DNA of 64,000 nucleotides from the NCBI RefSeq assembly GCF_026340465.1, contig NZ_JAPEPC010000003.1:62001-126000 (forward strand), given 5' to 3'. Source of the stretch: Streptomyces sp. NBC_01306 (lineage in GTDB: Bacteria > Actinomycetota > Actinomycetes > Streptomycetales > Streptomycetaceae). Of the stretch, positions 45,716-54,020 are shown piece by piece (the first letter of the stretch is position 1; every line of letters begins with the position of its first letter). The translations under genes were made by a program, and so were the position numbers. The notes beneath the pieces were generated by a model, which saw only the letters and a list, made by a program, of their open reading frames with translations, did not search any database and had not been told where the DNA came from.

Positions 45716-47019
45716 CAGAACACCACCGGGACGCGGAAGGCGGCGCCCGGCCGCGCCGTGCCGATGGCCACCTGGAAGAGCACTGTCTCCTCACCCGGGG
45801 CCAGCCCGAGCAGGCGTTCCGCACCGGCGGCGTCGTAGCCGTTGTGGACCCGCGCGGCCAGGCCCTGACGGGCAGCGGCCACGCAGAGCAGATGCGCCGC
45901 CGCGCCCGCGGTCAGGTGCAGTCTGCGGAAGGCGTCGGCGCCGTAGCGCGCGACGGCGGCGGCGCGCCGGACGGCGATGTAGGCGGTACAGGCAGTCGAG
46001 CGGAAGTTCAACGACACCCGGCCCTCCGTCTGTCCGATCTGTTCGAGCGACGTTTGCGGGTCGCCGTCGCTGACCTGCCGCAGATGGCCGTCGCTGTGGA
46101 CGTAGTGGCCCGGGGAGAAGCCGGTCACACGCTGTACCAGCAGGTGGCAGGAGAAGTCGGTGAACGGCGCCGCGGCGAGGGCGGCGCCGAGATCGGTGAG
46201 CAGCGCTTTCGGGGAGAGCACCGGTTCCGGGTCGAACAGCGCGGCGCCGGAGTGGCGGGCACGGAGCACGGAGGCCAGGTCGGGCGGGGGCCAGGACCGG
46301 TCGCCCGGATGCTTCACGGGTCGCAGGATCTCCAGATAGCCCATGGGGTGTTCCGCCCCGGCGGGCAGCAGGTTCGTGCAGAGGCCGTGCAGTGTCTCCT
46401 GGTCCTGTCCTGGCCGGGTACGCAGGCCGAGTGCGGCGGCGACCAGGTGCACCGCGCCCAGCAGCATTCCTGCCTCCTGGGCGCACAGCCGCGGAGCGTA
46501 GCCGCCGTAGAGCCGCGCCGTCCGGGCGAACCGGCTGGTGATCACGGCGAACCGGGAGGCCCCGGGATCAGCGGCCCGACGGCTGGTCACTGATGCGTTC
46601 TGCATGATCAGTTGATGGTGGAGAGGGTCGAACCGGAATGCCGCGGTGGGGGAGACCAGGGTGAGTTCGCTCGGGTAGCGGCACCGTGCGGAGGCCACCG
46701 CGCGGTGAAGCGGCCAGCCGCCCGGGGTCAGGTCGTGCTGGAGCAGACCGTAGGAGTAGTGCAGCAGCGCGGAGAGGACGGCCGGGTCGGCGAGGGTGGC
46801 CGGGGAGCCGGGGGCGGGCGCCAGATGGAGCGGTGGCGGCGCCAGTGGAAGGCGCGGCCCGTGGGGGAGGAGGCCGGGCTCCGCGCTGCCCGTTCCCGGG
46901 GCAGGGGATCCCGTGGCGAGGGTGGCCGGGATGGCCCTGCGGGAGTAGACCGCCTCCGCCCAGAGCGCCAGGGGAAACGGGTTCTCGCCCGCGAGGCTGC
47001 GAGATATCCCGCCGGTCAT
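45715..47019 (-). CDS. Second SagB-type dehydrogenase of the thiopeptide cluster
   Basis: A 434-residue nitroreductase-fold protein. It has the SagB architecture, with LLHYSYGLLQHDLTPGGWPL followed by the FMN loop region RAVASARCRYPSELTL and the C-terminal LHLTAGAAAHLLCVAAARQG. The loop departs from the usual PSGGxxYPxE, having ASARCRYPSE, so flavin use may differ. I set the start at the ATG at 47019, which overlaps the stop of the upstream RRE gene by 4 bases. Standard thiomuracin-type clusters have one dehydrogenase, so this is an addition. It may oxidise other azolines or be an inactive partner subunit. Confidence 0.85.
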   Translation of the reverse strand: MTGGISRSLAGENPFPLALWAEAVYSRRAIPATLATGSPAPGTGSAEPGLLPHGPRLPLAPPPLHLAPAPGSPATLADPAVLSALLHYSYGLLQHDLTPGGWPLHRAVASARCRYPSELTLVSPTAAFRFDPLHHQLIMQNASVTSRRAADPGASRFAVITSRFARTARLYGGYAPRLCAQEAGMLLGAVHLVAAALGLRTRPGQDQETLHGLCTNLLPAGAEHPMGYLEILRPVKHPGDRSWPPPDLASVLRARHSGAALFDPEPVLSPKALLTDLGAALAAAPFTDFSCHLLVQRVTGFSPGHYVHSDGHLRQVSDGDPQTSLEQIGQTEGRVSLNFRSTACTAYIAVRRAAAVARYGADAFRRLHLTAGAAAHLLCVAAARQGLAARVHNGYDAAGAERLLGLAPGEETVLFQVAIGTARPGAAFRVPVVF

Positions 47020-48035
47020 TCCGGCTCCGCGCCGAGAAAGCGGCCGGTGGTCAGGTCCAGCACCTCGGCATCGGTCACCGGTGACGGTTCTGCGCCCCCG
47101 CCGGAGTTGTCCAGACCGGCCGTCCGGCACAGCAGTTGCAAACAGAGCTGGTTGGCGGCGAGGGCCGCGACCGGGCCACCGAGGTACGGACTCGGCTCAC
47201 GCACGCGAGCCGGATCCCCTGCACACGCGGCGCCCGCCGCGGGGTGATCGCGCCCGTTGCCGGGCGGTACGCAGGAGGCCGGTGGTTCTGGCGCGGCGCC
47301 GGGGTCACCCACTGTGCTGATGACGATGTGTGCGCCCCGTCCCACCGCCTGTCCGTACGGAACCCCGGCACGTATCGCGAGCGCGCGGGCCTGGTCCGCC
47401 GGCTCCCTCTCGTACGCGTCAGAGCCGAGAAGCACCACGCCGGCGTTCGCGGGCAGGCCGGACAGGTTTCCGCTCAGCTGCTGGTAGCGGAAGCACCCGC
47501 CCTCCTGCTGGAGCAGCGCGACACATTCGCGCAGCCGTGCCACATCTGTCGGGTCCCCGGAACCCTCCTCCACTGTGCGCAGCCGCAGGCGTACATGTGC
47601 CACACCCGACGCGAGCAGGGCAAGGACCAGCGCACTTGCCATCCGTCCGGTGCCGACCACCAGGGGAGCGCAATCGCGATACCGCTCGAAGCGGTGCTCG
47701 GGCGAGTCCGCGCGCGCCGCGATGAAGTCGATCAGTGCGGCGTGGCGCGCACGGACCTGCGGGCTCAGCCCGTGTGGCAGATCCGCCGTGGCATCGCGTA
47801 CGAACCCTTCCCGGGCCAGCAGTTCCACCAGTGAGCGGACATGCTGCGCGGCCTGTGGCGGGAGGTCGGAGGTGAGCTGGTCCAGGCTGCTACGACCGTC
47901 CAGGAACGGCCGCAGCCGCTCCAGCCACGGGTGGATTCCCGGCAGTGCGAAGGCCGCTGTGCGCTGGGGGCCACTTATCACCACGCCCCGGTCGGAGGGC
48001 AGCAGACGGGTGTCGGGAAGCAGCCTCGGCTTCAT
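47016..48035 (-). CDS. Second Ocin-ThiF-like RRE protein of the thiopeptide cluster
   Basis: About 339 residues. The N-terminal RRE region (KPRLLPDTRLLPSDRGVVIS ... WLERLRPFLDGRSSLDQLTS) parallels that of the 469-residue RRE protein. A shorter ThiF-like domain follows (CAPLVVGTGRMASALVLALL, with a degenerate nucleotide loop). I prefer the ATG at 48035: the alternative ATG at 48047 contains the likely ribosome site GGAGGTGG. It is first in the eight-gene operon. With the next gene it forms an extra leader-binding plus dehydrogenase pair not seen in the basic thiomuracin set. Confidence 0.82.
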   Translation of the reverse strand: MKPRLLPDTRLLPSDRGVVISGPQRTAAFALPGIHPWLERLRPFLDGRSSLDQLTSDLPPQAAQHVRSLVELLAREGFVRDATADLPHGLSPQVRARHAALIDFIAARADSPEHRFERYRDCAPLVVGTGRMASALVLALLASGVAHVRLRLRTVEEGSGDPTDVARLRECVALLQQEGGCFRYQQLSGNLSGLPANAGVVLLGSDAYEREPADQARALAIRAGVPYGQAVGRGAHIVISTVGDPGAAPEPPASCVPPGNGRDHPAAGAACAGDPARVREPSPYLGGPVAALAANQLCLQLLCRTAGLDNSGGGAEPSPVTDAEVLDLTTGRFLGAEPE

Positions 48036-48076
48036 GACCACCTCCATCGGGATTCCTCAGCGGGAACGCGGTTCCG

Positions 48077-48107
48077 CAGGCGTGAAACAGGCGTGAACAG
48101 GCGTGAA
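48077..48107 (+). repeat. Three tandem CAGGCGTGAA repeats
   Basis: CAGGCGTGAA occurs at 48077-48086, 48088-48097 and 48098-48107, in the 5' region of the minus-strand thiopeptide operon. The 10-11 base spacing equals one helical turn, so it could be an activator site. No regulator gene is in the cluster. Confidence 0.55.
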
Positions 48108-48146
48108 AGCGCCGGACGAAGCTGTGCTCGCGGCCTCTGGGCGGCC

Positions 48147-48211
48147 GACACTAGCGGAGCCGAATGGTCTAGTCCATCCCCTTCACAGTTCCCAACTGTC
48201 ACGCTAGTGTC
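48147..48211. promoter_or_regulatory. Nested palindromes in the divergent thiopeptide promoter region
   Basis: The outer inverted repeat is GACACTAGCG (48147-48156) and CGCTAGTGTC (48202-48211). Inside it, ACAGTT-CCC-AACTGT (48185-48199) is a perfect 6-3-6 palindrome. The region drives the precursor on one side and the eight biosynthetic genes on the other, so these are good operator candidates. Confidence 0.6.
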
Positions 48212-48269
48212 CGAACTGGGCGCCCAAACATGTCTGTTGATGCTCCACTAGTTCGAAAGGAGGGCTTTG

Positions 48270-48461
48270 ATGAACGAGAACAGCAACGGTTCACCGTCGC
48301 TCGCTGCCGCGGTCGCCGACCTCGCACTGGACCTCGACCTGGGCTCGCTGGCCGGGGACGAGCACAGCCAGTCGCTGACGGCGGGTCACGGCATGACGGA
48401 AGCGAGTGCGTCCTTCTGCTGCGCTCCGCCGCCGAACTGCTGCAACTGCAGCTGTTCCTGA
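48270..48461 (+). CDS. Thiopeptide precursor peptide
   Basis: A 63-residue precursor. The acidic leader contains LAAAVADLALDLDLGSLAGD and the motif SLTAGHGMTE (residues 35-44). I recall the same motif from thiomuracin and GE2270 precursors, where cleavage comes three residues later. By analogy the leader ends at Ala47 and the core is SFCCAPPPNCCNCSCS (Ser48-Ser63). It has six Cys for thiazoles, Ser1 and Ser14 as likely pyridine donors, and a Pro-Pro-Pro segment. The ribosome site AAAGGAGGG (48256-48264) is very strong. It is divergent from all modification genes. Confidence 0.93.
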   Translation: MNENSNGSPSLAAAVADLALDLDLGSLAGDEHSQSLTAGHGMTEASASFCCAPPPNCCNCSCS

Positions 48462-48468
48462 GCCGGTA

Positions 48469-48503
48469 GCGCGTGCCGGGCGGGCAGTCGGCCCGGCACG
48501 CGC
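48469..48503 (+). terminator. Terminator after the precursor gene
   Basis: Perfect 13-base arms GCGCGTGCCGGGC and GCCCGGCACGCGC with a 9-base loop, starting 8 bases after the precursor stop. The precursor is therefore probably transcribed as a single-gene unit. Confidence 0.8.
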
Positions 48504-48689
48504 GTCCGCCCCGGTGGCCCGCTGATCACCGCACTCGTCGAGGAACCCTTCTGCCACCCTTCTGACTCTGACTCTGCCTCTGCAGCTGCCTCGTCGCGGC
48601 GCGTACGAGCGCAGGACGAGGTAAAGGCACCGGTACCGGCGATTGCGCGTCCAGGCGGGCCATCGGACACATCGATGGACGGCCTTGCA

Positions 48690-49066
48690 GTGGTGCGAGG
48701 GCCGGTGACCCGTAGTCTGCCTGGTATGGGCGCCATGCTCGGAGCCACCTTCTGCGCTGCCACCGGCGGAGATATGGAAGCCTTCGGCACTCCCGACCGG
48801 CTGGCGGCATTCGCCGGCCTGTCGCCGGTTGCGACGACCAAGCCGCTATCACCGCGGCCTCCTGCGGGCCTTCTGCCCCTCGTCCATGGCCAGCCTGCGA
48901 TCTCGTGCCCGCATCGCGGACGTACTACGAACGCAAGCGCGCCGAAGGGAAATGACACAAGCAGGCCGTGCTCTCGCTCGCCCGCCGCAGAGCCAATGTT
49001 CTGTGGGCCATGATCCGCGACGGAGCGTGCTATCAAGCCGCACCACCATTCACGGCGGCCGCTTGA
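48690..49066 (+). pseudogene. C-terminal remnant of an IS110-type transposase
   Basis: LPGMGAMLGATFCAATGGDM and EAFGTPDRLAAFAGLSPV match the conserved C-terminal (transposase_20) domain. After a frame change, YYERKRAEGK, a TGA stop, and then HKQAVLSLARRRANVLWAMI follow, ending in FTAAA at 49066. The N-terminal DEDD domain is missing. Nothing else is seen between the precursor terminator and this fragment. Confidence 0.75.
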
Positions 49067-49129
49067 TTTCCTGATTGGGAATTCATTTAAGGCTCGCGTG
49101 CAGTCTGGTGAGACTGGAACTCCGGGGGC

Positions 49130-49342
49130 ATGACGCATCGCACCGAGTCCGAAGAGGAATTGGATGAGCTCCTCCACCGCGCTGTCGAGTCGTTGCGGCA
49201 GGGCCCCCGGGCTGGCATCGAACTGCGCGGTCCGCTCGTGGAGTTGCTGGAGGATGCAGCGGCTGGCGATGATGAGGGAGTGACCAGCCCTTATGCGGCA
49301 GATGTTGCCCGAGCAGTGTGGGGCGACCGATCGGACGCCTGA
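49130..49342 (+). CDS. Small acidic hypothetical protein
   Basis: A 70-residue protein (MTHRTESEEELDELLHRAVE) with a helical, acidic N-terminal half and a GGGGGC stretch just before the ATG. It has no recognised domain. Size and charge fit an antitoxin-like or small immunity protein, but there is no direct support for this. Confidence 0.5.
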   Translation: MTHRTESEEELDELLHRAVESLRQGPRAGIELRGPLVELLEDAAAGDDEGVTSPYAADVARAVWGDRSDA

Positions 49343-49344
49343 GC

Positions 49345-49655
49345 AGTTCGACGCGGTTTCGTGCCGACTTTATGGCGGGCAGGGCGGTTGAACGCCTCGC
49401 CGGTGGCGAGGACTCTGCCCACGTTGTGGCGGAGGGCCGGGAGGCGGTTCTTCGAGCCGGGCGGCCTGCCTGATCCGGAGCGGGTCGGTTTCGGTGCGCC
49501 GGTCTTCGCGTGTAGGTTCCTGAACCCTCTGCGGACGGGGCGGGTGTCAGTTTGTTCGGCTCGGTCGGCTTCTTCCAGGGCCTGGGGAGGTCGGTGGCTA
49601 CCCGGGCGGCGGCCATGGTCGAGAGTGGCCACCACGAGGTGGGGGCGGTCATAGC
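49345..49655 (-). pseudogene. C-terminal remnant of a DDE transposase
   Basis: Two frames join into the tail found in a common Streptomyces transposase family: ARVATDLPRPWKKPTEPNKL, then FRNLHAKTGAPKPTRSGSGR and RHNVGRVLATGEAFNRPARH, ending KVGTKPRRTA. The catalytic core is absent. Confidence 0.55.
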
Positions 49656-50374
49656 ACCTCGGCGCATTCGTCGACGAACGCGCAAAGCCGGCGAATAAGA
49701 CTCAAGTAGAAGGGGGTGGGGTCCGAGTCGCCCTGCATGTGAGGTGCATCCTGGAGCCACTGCTGCCACAGGCCACCCGGTTCCCGGAAGCGGTCGGCTT
49801 GACCACCTCCAAGGTTCAGGTCGATGAACTGGAGAGCGCCCATGACTACGGTTTGGTCGTATCCGAGGTCAGGGCGACGGAGGTAGCGATCAAGGTAGGT
49901 GGCGAGCAGATCGGCGTCGCCCGCCGTTCCGAAACTGGCCAAGGCCACGCAATAGGCCAGCCCAGCACAGCAGACCTCGCTGGCCAGCAGGAGTTCCCCG
50001 AGGCGCTCACGGAACTCGGTCCGGCGGGAGACAGCTACGAGCCAAGCCGCAGTTCTTCGTTCGCGCCAGCCGCCCTCAAGAAGCTTGGCGATCTCATCTG
50101 AGGTGATGAGTCCCGCGTCCTCACGGAGGTCTCGCATGAATCGGTCGTACTCAGGACTTTGCATGCGCAGCAAGTTGCCGCCGAGCTTCAGGTAGCGCCG
50201 CTCGGGCGTGACATAGTGGCGCACCAGGGCCAGCAACTCGGCATCGTCTTGGGGATGGCGTATCACACGGCCGATCTTGCCTTGCCGGTGCAAAACGAGG
50301 CCAGCCCATTCCTTGCGCTCCTCGTCCGCCGCCCTCACCGGCCCCAGCGCGACGGACTGGACGAAATTCGTCAA
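49649..50374 (-). CDS. DUF6000 family protein
   Basis: A 241-residue, mainly alpha-helical protein. The segments ALVRHYVTPERRYLKLGGNL, WRERRTAAWLVAVSRRTEFR and LATYLDRYLRRPDLGYDQTV are what I recall from DUF6000 proteins of Streptomyces. The helical repeat arrangement resembles HEAT-like folds. Function is not known; relatives often lie among orphan immunity-type genes in accessory regions, as here. It has no operon partner, and faces the DUF3885 gene divergently across a 117-base gap. Confidence 0.75.
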   Translation of the reverse strand: MTNFVQSVALGPVRAADEERKEWAGLVLHRQGKIGRVIRHPQDDAELLALVRHYVTPERRYLKLGGNLLRMQSPEYDRFMRDLREDAGLITSDEIAKLLEGGWRERRTAAWLVAVSRRTEFRERLGELLLASEVCCAGLAYCVALASFGTAGDADLLATYLDRYLRRPDLGYDQTVVMGALQFIDLNLGGGQADRFREPGGLWQQWLQDAPHMQGDSDPTPFYLSLIRRLCAFVDECAEVL

Positions 50375-50491
50375 GCGCGACTGGACCGGGCCGCATCAGC
50401 AGCCGGCGAAGTGACAGCTGAGAAGTCGGTTTCCCTCGGGGGTGAGCTCCGGCATCGTGGTCGTCGGTAAGTCCATACGCGAGAGGGGCGA

Positions 50492-51070
50492 GTGCGGCGG
50501 GTGTCTGGAGACGGGCAGGCGGATTTGACGGAGCTGTGGCAGCGGCGTTGGCCTAGTTGCCCTCCGGTTGGGTACAAGCTCCGAGAACCGTATCGGGACG
50601 TTTGGGTACGTTTTCACAGCCTGCCGGAGTCGAAGCGGTACGCGGACGACGAGAGCGAGTACGCCATCGTCCTGGAGCGTTACAACACCGTCCTCGATGA
50701 ATTGTTCGCTGGTGCGGACGTGTACGTGATCACTCCGCTCTGGACGACCGAAGCCGAGGTTGCGTCATCGCAACCCATCACGGGCTATTGGCAGAGCTTG
50801 CTGGTGGAGGACGATCCTCACCCTGAGTTCCGCACGTACTGCCACCTCTTCGCCGCCCGCCGGTCCTGGCGGCCAGGCTGCATCGACGAGTCGCTCCGGG
50901 ACGTCGCCGACGACAAGGTGGCGGGCGTTCTCATCACCGACACCCGGATGCAGCGCATCCATCACCCCTACGACGGTGGCGCCGACGTCTTCCTCGCCAC
51001 GTCCGCAGAACGGGACCGGGTGCGCGATCGGCACGCCGACTGGCTTTCCCGTCATCCGTCGGGTATCTGA
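50492..51070 (+). CDS. DUF3885 domain protein
   Basis: A 192-residue protein. WVRFHSLPESKRYADDESEY and YNTVLDELFAGADVYVITPL in the first half, and RMQRIHHPYDGGADVFLATS in the second, match the DUF3885 pattern. The GTG at 50492 has GAGAGGGG upstream. The fold is alpha/beta and soluble. Function unknown. Its last 19 bases overlap the convergent gene that ends at 51052. Confidence 0.78.
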   Translation: MRRVSGDGQADLTELWQRRWPSCPPVGYKLREPYRDVWVRFHSLPESKRYADDESEYAIVLERYNTVLDELFAGADVYVITPLWTTEAEVASSQPITGYWQSLLVEDDPHPEFRTYCHLFAARRSWRPGCIDESLRDVADDKVAGVLITDTRMQRIHHPYDGGADVFLATSAERDRVRDRHADWLSRHPSGI

Positions 51071-51327
51071 CCGGTTCGGACCACTGCTCCACTCGAAGTG
51101 GTCTTCACCGCAAGTACCGGGCTGAGAGGCTCCACGAGTTCCTTGGTGGCGATGGCCACGAGGCGCGCGGGCGCATCACCGTCCAGCAGGGCGCTCACGT
51201 ACTCGATGGCCTCTGCAGGCGAGAGCGTTGGCAGCCTCTGGCGCAGTGTCCGCACAGCGTGCATGCGTCCATGCGTAGCGGCGACTCCGCAGAGCGCATC
51301 GTGCAGGTCGTCTACTGCAGTGTGCAC
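51052..51327 (-). CDS. Hypothetical protein
   Basis: A 91-residue helical protein (MHTAVDDLHDALCGVAATHG, ending AVVRTGQIPDG). It has no recognised domain. Codon usage is normal, and the position just downstream of the Imm35 remnant in the same direction suggests both came from one immunity-type operon. Overlap with the convergent DUF3885 gene slightly lowers confidence. Confidence 0.5.
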   Translation of the reverse strand: MHTAVDDLHDALCGVAATHGRMHAVRTLRQRLPTLSPAEAIEYVSALLDGDAPARLVAIATKELVEPLSPVLAVKTTSSGAVVRTGQIPDG

Positions 51328-51342
51328 CGGAAGCCCACGTAT

Positions 51343-51634
51343 TCAGGCCCGGTAGTCCTTCTCCCACTCCCCGGTTACCGCGGAGACGACGCCGATCTGG
51401 TGTAGTCCCCCGTCTACGCGGTCGACCAGGTACGGCCCATTGCCGACCAGCTGGTACTTCGAGTTCCGAGTGCTTGCGAACTCCTCGGACGGCCAGGAGA
51501 CGATCCACACCAGCTCGCTCCTTGACACGGACCACAGCCATCCTCACCGCGTCCGTGCTCACAGCCCGCCATTGCTGATAGTCGCGTTCCAGCTGTTCTT
51601 CGACAGCCCGAACGGCGGCTTCTCGCTCGCTCAC
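51343..51634 (-). pseudogene. Imm35/YrhB-like immunity protein with frameshift
   Basis: The N-terminal part reads VSEREAAVRAVEEQLERDYQ and AVRMAVVRVKE. The expected continuation ELVWIVSWPSEEFASTR then appears in a different frame, followed by LVGNGPYLVDRVDGGLHQIG and VVSAVTGEWEKDYRA. The break lies around 51520, at AAGGAGCGAGCTGGTG, where one or two bases are out of register. Intact relatives are about 95 residues long. The family is linked to protection against polymorphic toxins. Confidence 0.75.
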
Positions 51635-52125
51635 GCGTGCAGCATCCCGTACGGGCCCGGTTTCGACCAGCGAATTCCCACGGCTCAGAGCCACGCAGAA
51701 GGGGCCAACGAACCTTCTCGCCCAGGAATACGGCAGCTGAAAAACAAGTGCTCTACGCCAGTACATTCCTCGGCTGCGGCAAGCACATCCGGGAGGTCCT
51801 CGCGTGGGATCGGGGGCCCGGCTGGTAGCCGGCAGTACCGCCTGGTGTGGTCCAAGGGATGTATGGGCAGACCTCGACCATTCCACGGTCGACGAGAGCG
51901 AGGAGGAAGGGCACCAAGTCCTCCGCCGGGCCGGATGCCAAGGGTTGATCAGGGCCGGCTCCACGACGGAAGCGGACGACGCAGTGCCCCCTTCTGGTGG
52001 GCCCGGGTAGGAACCACCGCGGCCCACACCATCAGCCTCCGGGCTGGATACCGTCCCCGCCAAGTGGGCGATCGGCGAACGGCACTTCCTGGCCCTCACC
52101 CGCTGGAGGCCCCCCAACGTCCCGT
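51635..52125. other. Stretch with relics only
   Basis: A short minus-strand piece at 51753-51941 (LVDRGMVEVCPYIPWTTPGG, then TAGYQPG) looks like part of a small actinobacterial protein, but the frame soon degenerates. Nothing else is supportable. Confidence 0.35.
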
Positions 52126-53200
52126 CATCGGGTGCTGCAACGTCGGGGGCTAGGACGACAGCCTTTCGACCGGGATCGATTTGCGTGGAAGAGGGCGTTG
52201 CGCATTCCGGGTGAGAGTGCCTGGTTGGCTTCGTCGAGTGCTTCCTGGTCTCGGCCGTTGACGTGCAGGGCCCAGGCGAGTGCATCGTGGATTTCCAGGA
52301 AGGGGAGGGTCTTGAGTCCCTTGCGGGCGATGGCTAGGGCTTGCTTCGGGTCGCCGTGGTCGGCCTCGAAGAGGGCGGCGTCGGAGTCGAGGGCGACGCC
52401 GTTGGTTGTGAAGAGCTGCTGCTCGGCCCGGAAGATCCGGTACTGCTCGTCGGCCTGCTTGGTGAGTGCGTCCCAGGGACTGGTAGAGCTGACCGAGTTG
52501 GAGGATGTACTCGGGTTGAAGGACGCGCTGCACGGTTCCGGTTGAGGTCGGCGATGGCCGCACCGGTCCTGCCGAGCGCGGCCTCGGCCCCCGCTTTCGC
52601 CTGGAGCAGGGAGGTGTAGGAGGGCGCGACCCGCAGACCCGCCTCGGCTTCCTTCAGCTCGGTGGCGGGGTCTGCGTTGTTGAAGGCGAGTTCGCCGAGG
52701 TAGTAGTCGGCGAACGCCTGGTCCTCCGGGCCCGCGGAGTCGTTCAGGGCCCGGTCGCGTGTCGATCCTGGCGGTCGCGACGTCGCCCCGAAGTTCGGCG
52801 ACGTACGACGCACGGGAGAGGGAGGGCGCTCCGGGCTTGAGGTCGACCATCCGCTGGGTCGCTTCGGCGGCTTCCCAGTAGCGGCCGAACTGGGTGTAGG
52901 CGTCGGCGAGCATCCCGTACAGCGGGGAGCTGTACGGGTTGACGGTGACGGCTTGCTTGGCCCAGCCCAGGGCATCCGTGAACCGGTGGCGGCCGGCTTC
53001 GAGTGCGGCCATCCCGTCCATGGCGGTGAAGTTGTCCTTCTTCTGGCTCGCCAGTGAGCGTTTGAGGACGCCTTCGGCCTTGGGGTAATAGGTCGGGTCG
53101 GCAGTGGACTTCGCCTGCTGAACGTAGTCCAGGCCTGGAGTCGCCAGGGCCACCGCATCGCGTGGCGCCGTGTGCAGTATTCGTATTCGCTCCGGAACCG
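52126..53200 (-). pseudogene. TPR-repeat protein with frameshifts
   Basis: Tetratricopeptide helices are clear: YYPKAEGVLKRSLASQKKDN, ALGWAKQAVTVNPYSSPLYG and YWEAAEATQRMVDLKPGAPS. Near 52755 the frame changes and continues as FADYYLGELAFNNADPATEL and LQAKAGAEAALGRTGAAIAD. Near 52540 it changes again, to ALFEADHGDPKQALAIARKG and HDALAWALHVNGRDQEALDE. No signal peptide or proper start is visible at the 5' end, so it is also truncated. Intact relatives are secreted TPR proteins of unknown role. Confidence 0.75.
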
Positions 53201-53498
53201 CTGCGGGCGATCCGGGTGAGGCCGGTGCGGTCTGCGGGAGCGAGAGGGCCCCGGTGTCCGCCGCGGTGTGGCGGGGGACCGCCCACAGACCGCCCGGCCG
53301 CCCTTCCTCGCCCTGAAGGGCGGCCGGGCTCTTCACGTACAGAAGTCCCACGGAACGCCCGCTCCGGTAGCCCCGGGAGCACCGCTGGGGCCCGGAGCCT
53401 CGCCATCCTGCGCCGGCCTTGCATCAAGAGCAGTGTCAGCGGCCATACTTGATCACGCGGGGGTTCTCCCGCGGCGACGCGACAAGGGGGAAGACGGC

Positions 53499-54020
53499 GT
53501 GAACGGCGAACTGGGCAAGGTCGAGGTAAGGCTCCGGTGGGATCCGAGTCCGTTGGGGGAGGCATCGCATGATCTGGACATCATCGGCGCGGTCTACTCC
53601 GCCGACGACCCGTGGGGGCGGCCGGTGTACGTCGTTCACACCGAGAGCCGTTCCCCGGACGGCACGATCACCATGGGCCGGCACAGCGAGTCCGGCCAGG
53701 GCCTCGGCTTCGATGAAGTGATGGTCCTGGAGTTCGACCGGATACCGTCCGACTACGGCCGGGTGGTGGTGGGGGTGGCGATTCACCAGAACGCCGGGCC
53801 TCTCACCTTTGGCGAGATCGCGAACCCCGGTGTGGTCGTCGTCGAGCGGTACCGGGAACTCCTCGCGGACGACTTCGGGCAGCTTGCGGGGTCCACTGCC
53901 GCGACGGTCGCGGAGTTCACCCGGGATGGCTCCGCGGGCTGGGGGCTGCGCGAGATGCTCCGCGGCTTCGCCAGCAATCCGGTGGACTTCATGGCGGAGA
54001 TGGGCACGGTCGGTGAGTGA
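53499..54020 (+). CDS. TerD-domain protein
   Basis: A 173-residue TerD-type protein. The GTG at 53499 follows AAGGGGGA. It starts VNGELGKVEVRLRWDPSPLG and has the calcium-binding acidic stretches DDPWGRP and GFDEVMVLEFDRIP expected in the TerD beta-sandwich. The C-terminal part (REMLRGFASNPVDFMAEMGT) is a short helical tail. TerD-domain proteins act in tellurite and stress response and in actinobacterial signalling. It is a single gene, without the rest of a ter operon. Confidence 0.85.
   Translation: MNGELGKVEVRLRWDPSPLGEASHDLDIIGAVYSADDPWGRPVYVVHTESRSPDGTITMGRHSESGQGLGFDEVMVLEFDRIPSDYGRVVVGVAIHQNAGPLTFGEIANPGVVVVERYRELLADDFGQLAGSTAATVAEFTRDGSAGWGLREMLRGFASNPVDFMAEMGTVGE

Noticed and set aside
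35945..48461. Alternative reading as a goadsporin-type linear azole peptide or lanthipeptide cluster
   Set aside because: Separate glutamylation and two SpaB-C-like genes plus the SLTAGHGMTE leader fit a pyridine-forming thiopeptide. There is no LanC-type cyclase.
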